Origin: Bacteroidales bacterium
GTDB taxonomy: Bacteria; Bacteroidota; Bacteroidia; Bacteroidales; WCHB1-69
Length of the DNA stretch: 64,000 bases
Direction: 5' to 3'
NCBI GenBank assembly: GCA_017961265.1
Contig: JAGCXN010000036.1
Span: forward strand, 1-64,000
Position 1 is the stretch's first letter; each line of letters starts with the position of its first letter. A model generated the notes under the pieces. That model was given only the letters and a program-made list of their open reading frames with translations. It did not search any database and was not told the origin of the DNA. Both the position numbers and the translations under genes were made by a program. This document shows positions 63,403-64,000 of the stretch, one piece after another.

Positions 63403-63430
63403 AAAAAAACGCCGCAATCGTGCGACGTTT
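63403..63430 (-). terminator. Terminator of the tRNA gene
   Basis: 10-bp stem with one mismatch (63407-63416 with 63421-63430), followed on the minus strand by a run of U, directly after the tRNA 3' end. Confidence 0.85.
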
Positions 63431-63434
63431 CTTG

Positions 63435-63506
<72 letters not shown>

Positions 63507-63516
63507 AAATCGGCGG

Positions 63517-63524
63517 CAAAAGTA
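63517..63524 (-). promoter_or_regulatory. -7 promoter box TACTTTTG of the tRNA gene
   Basis: TAnnTTTG box 11 nt upstream of the tRNA 5' end. Confidence 0.7.
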
Positions 63525-63592
63525 CAATTTTTTTCATTAGAATCAACTCTTTCTGCGAAAAAATTTTTTCAAGCACGAAACAAATAATTTAT

Positions 63593-63600
63593 TACTTTTG
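63593..63600 (+). promoter_or_regulatory. -7 promoter box TACTTTTG
   Basis: TAnnTTTG box 63 nt upstream of the HlyD-type gene. Confidence 0.65.
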
Positions 63601-63662
63601 CAACGCTTTGTATATTTTTATAAAAAAGCAAAATTAATTTTGAATCAATCTATTATAATAAT

Positions 63663-64000
63663 ATGAATCAAAAAAGACTCCTTACGAAGTCCTTGTTTAT
63701 AGGAATAATTTCCCTTCTAGCTCTGATCGTCCTATTCAGCGGATGCCGCCGAAAAAAGAAATCTGCCGATGCATACGGCGTATTTGAAGCGACCGAAATC
63801 ACCGTTTCGTCCGAAAGCAACGGTCGACTGCTGGAGTTTGACGTGGAAGAAGGCCAGGTGTGTCACAAAGGGGATATCCTCGGCTACATCGACTCGGCGC
63901 AGACCTGCCTCCAAATCCAACAGCTGGAATCCGCTATCCGCGCCACCCTCGCCAGCCGTCCCGACATCCCGTCGCAGCTGAACACTCTCCAAACACAGCT
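63663..64000 (+). CDS. HlyD-family membrane fusion/efflux adaptor, N-terminal part
   Basis: 112 complete codons from ATG 63663 to the window edge. Membrane helix (about 10-27) with a lipobox-like FSGC, then YGVFEATEITVSSESNGRLLEFDVEEGQVCHKGDILGYID, the first half of the biotinyl-lipoyl-like domain of HlyD/YbhG proteins, and the start of the helical hairpin. Such adaptors link an inner membrane transporter (often ABC) to an outer membrane channel. The partner genes should follow beyond the edge. Confidence 0.88.
   Translation, partial: MNQKRLLTKSLFIGIISLLALIVLFSGCRRKKKSADAYGVFEATEITVSSESNGRLLEFDVEEGQVCHKGDILGYIDSAQTCLQIQQLESAIRATLASRPDIPSQLNTLQTQ

Overview
This window comes from a Bacteroidota chromosome, most likely an uncultured member of the order Bacteroidales. 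Three things point there. Many genes are preceded by the Bacteroidota -7 promoter box TAnnTTTG, and starts have A-rich leaders instead of Shine-Dalgarno sites. Two secreted proteins carry type IX secretion (T9SS) sorting domains, one of type A and one of type B. Gene neighbourhoods and families (DUF6089-uppS-bamA-ompH, tryptophanase, 3,5-diaminohexanoate dehydrogenase, M49 and M64 peptidases, a 29-residue AURKAIP1/COX24-like protein) are also typical of the phylum. I see no plasmid, prophage, insertion sequence, CRISPR array or rRNA operon; this is mainly a housekeeping and cell-envelope stretch.

Layout. 1-4 kb (minus strand): the 5' part of tryptophanase, a YwqK-repeat lipoprotein paired with a membrane-anchored OmpH-like protein, and an Omp28-like T9SS cargo. 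4-8.3 kb: gmhB and an LpxL-type acyltransferase (lipid A and core), a periplasmic-binding-fold protein, gapA, and a 3-methyladenine glycosylase. 8.3-15 kb: the outer-membrane assembly block DUF6089-uppS-bamA-three tandem ompH/skp genes-tatD. 15-18.7 kb: kdd (lysine fermentation), a lipid kinase, a LOG-family hydrolase and pssA. 18.8-26.2 kb: an EnvC-like activator with an unknown gene, then a phosphohexomutase-coaX-outer membrane protein-TPR-lptC operon. 26.3-32.5 kb: glycogen debranching enzyme, ribD, an orphan ATP-grasp enzyme and tex. 32.6-38.9 kb: an unknown gene, M49 peptidase, exonuclease, gltX, kdsD and a DUF486 membrane protein. 38.9-48.2 kb: a type B T9SS protein, mltG, serC and serA with a four-helix-bundle gene between them, tsaC, fabG and an M3 peptidase. 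48.3-54.3 kb (minus): ptb-lipoprotein-aspS-psd-glycosyltransferase fusion. 54.3-55 kb: an island of short repeats. 55-64 kb: M64 peptidase, lpd-retropepsin-ruvC, a short Mrp ATPase, a small membrane protein, RNase G, the 29-residue protein, HU, deoC, initiator tRNA-Met and the start of a HlyD-type export gene.

Taken together the genes suggest an amino-acid- and peptide-fermenting anaerobe: tryptophanase, kdd, phosphate butyryltransferase and three metallopeptidase families (M3, M49, M64). It also handles glycogen, makes phosphatidylethanolamine (pssA and psd) and builds an LPS outer membrane (gmhB, lpxL, kdsD, lptC, bamA). Fermentation products and lifestyle are inference.

The most unusual signals are: (1) a family of degenerate tandem repeats that all have period 7 but different sequences, lying at gene ends and often containing the stop codon; (2) a GT2 glycosyltransferase fused to what looks like a catalytically gutted polyprenyl-phosphate sugar transferase; (3) several small unrecognised or orphan genes. 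I found no clear multi-gene novel defence or biosynthetic system.
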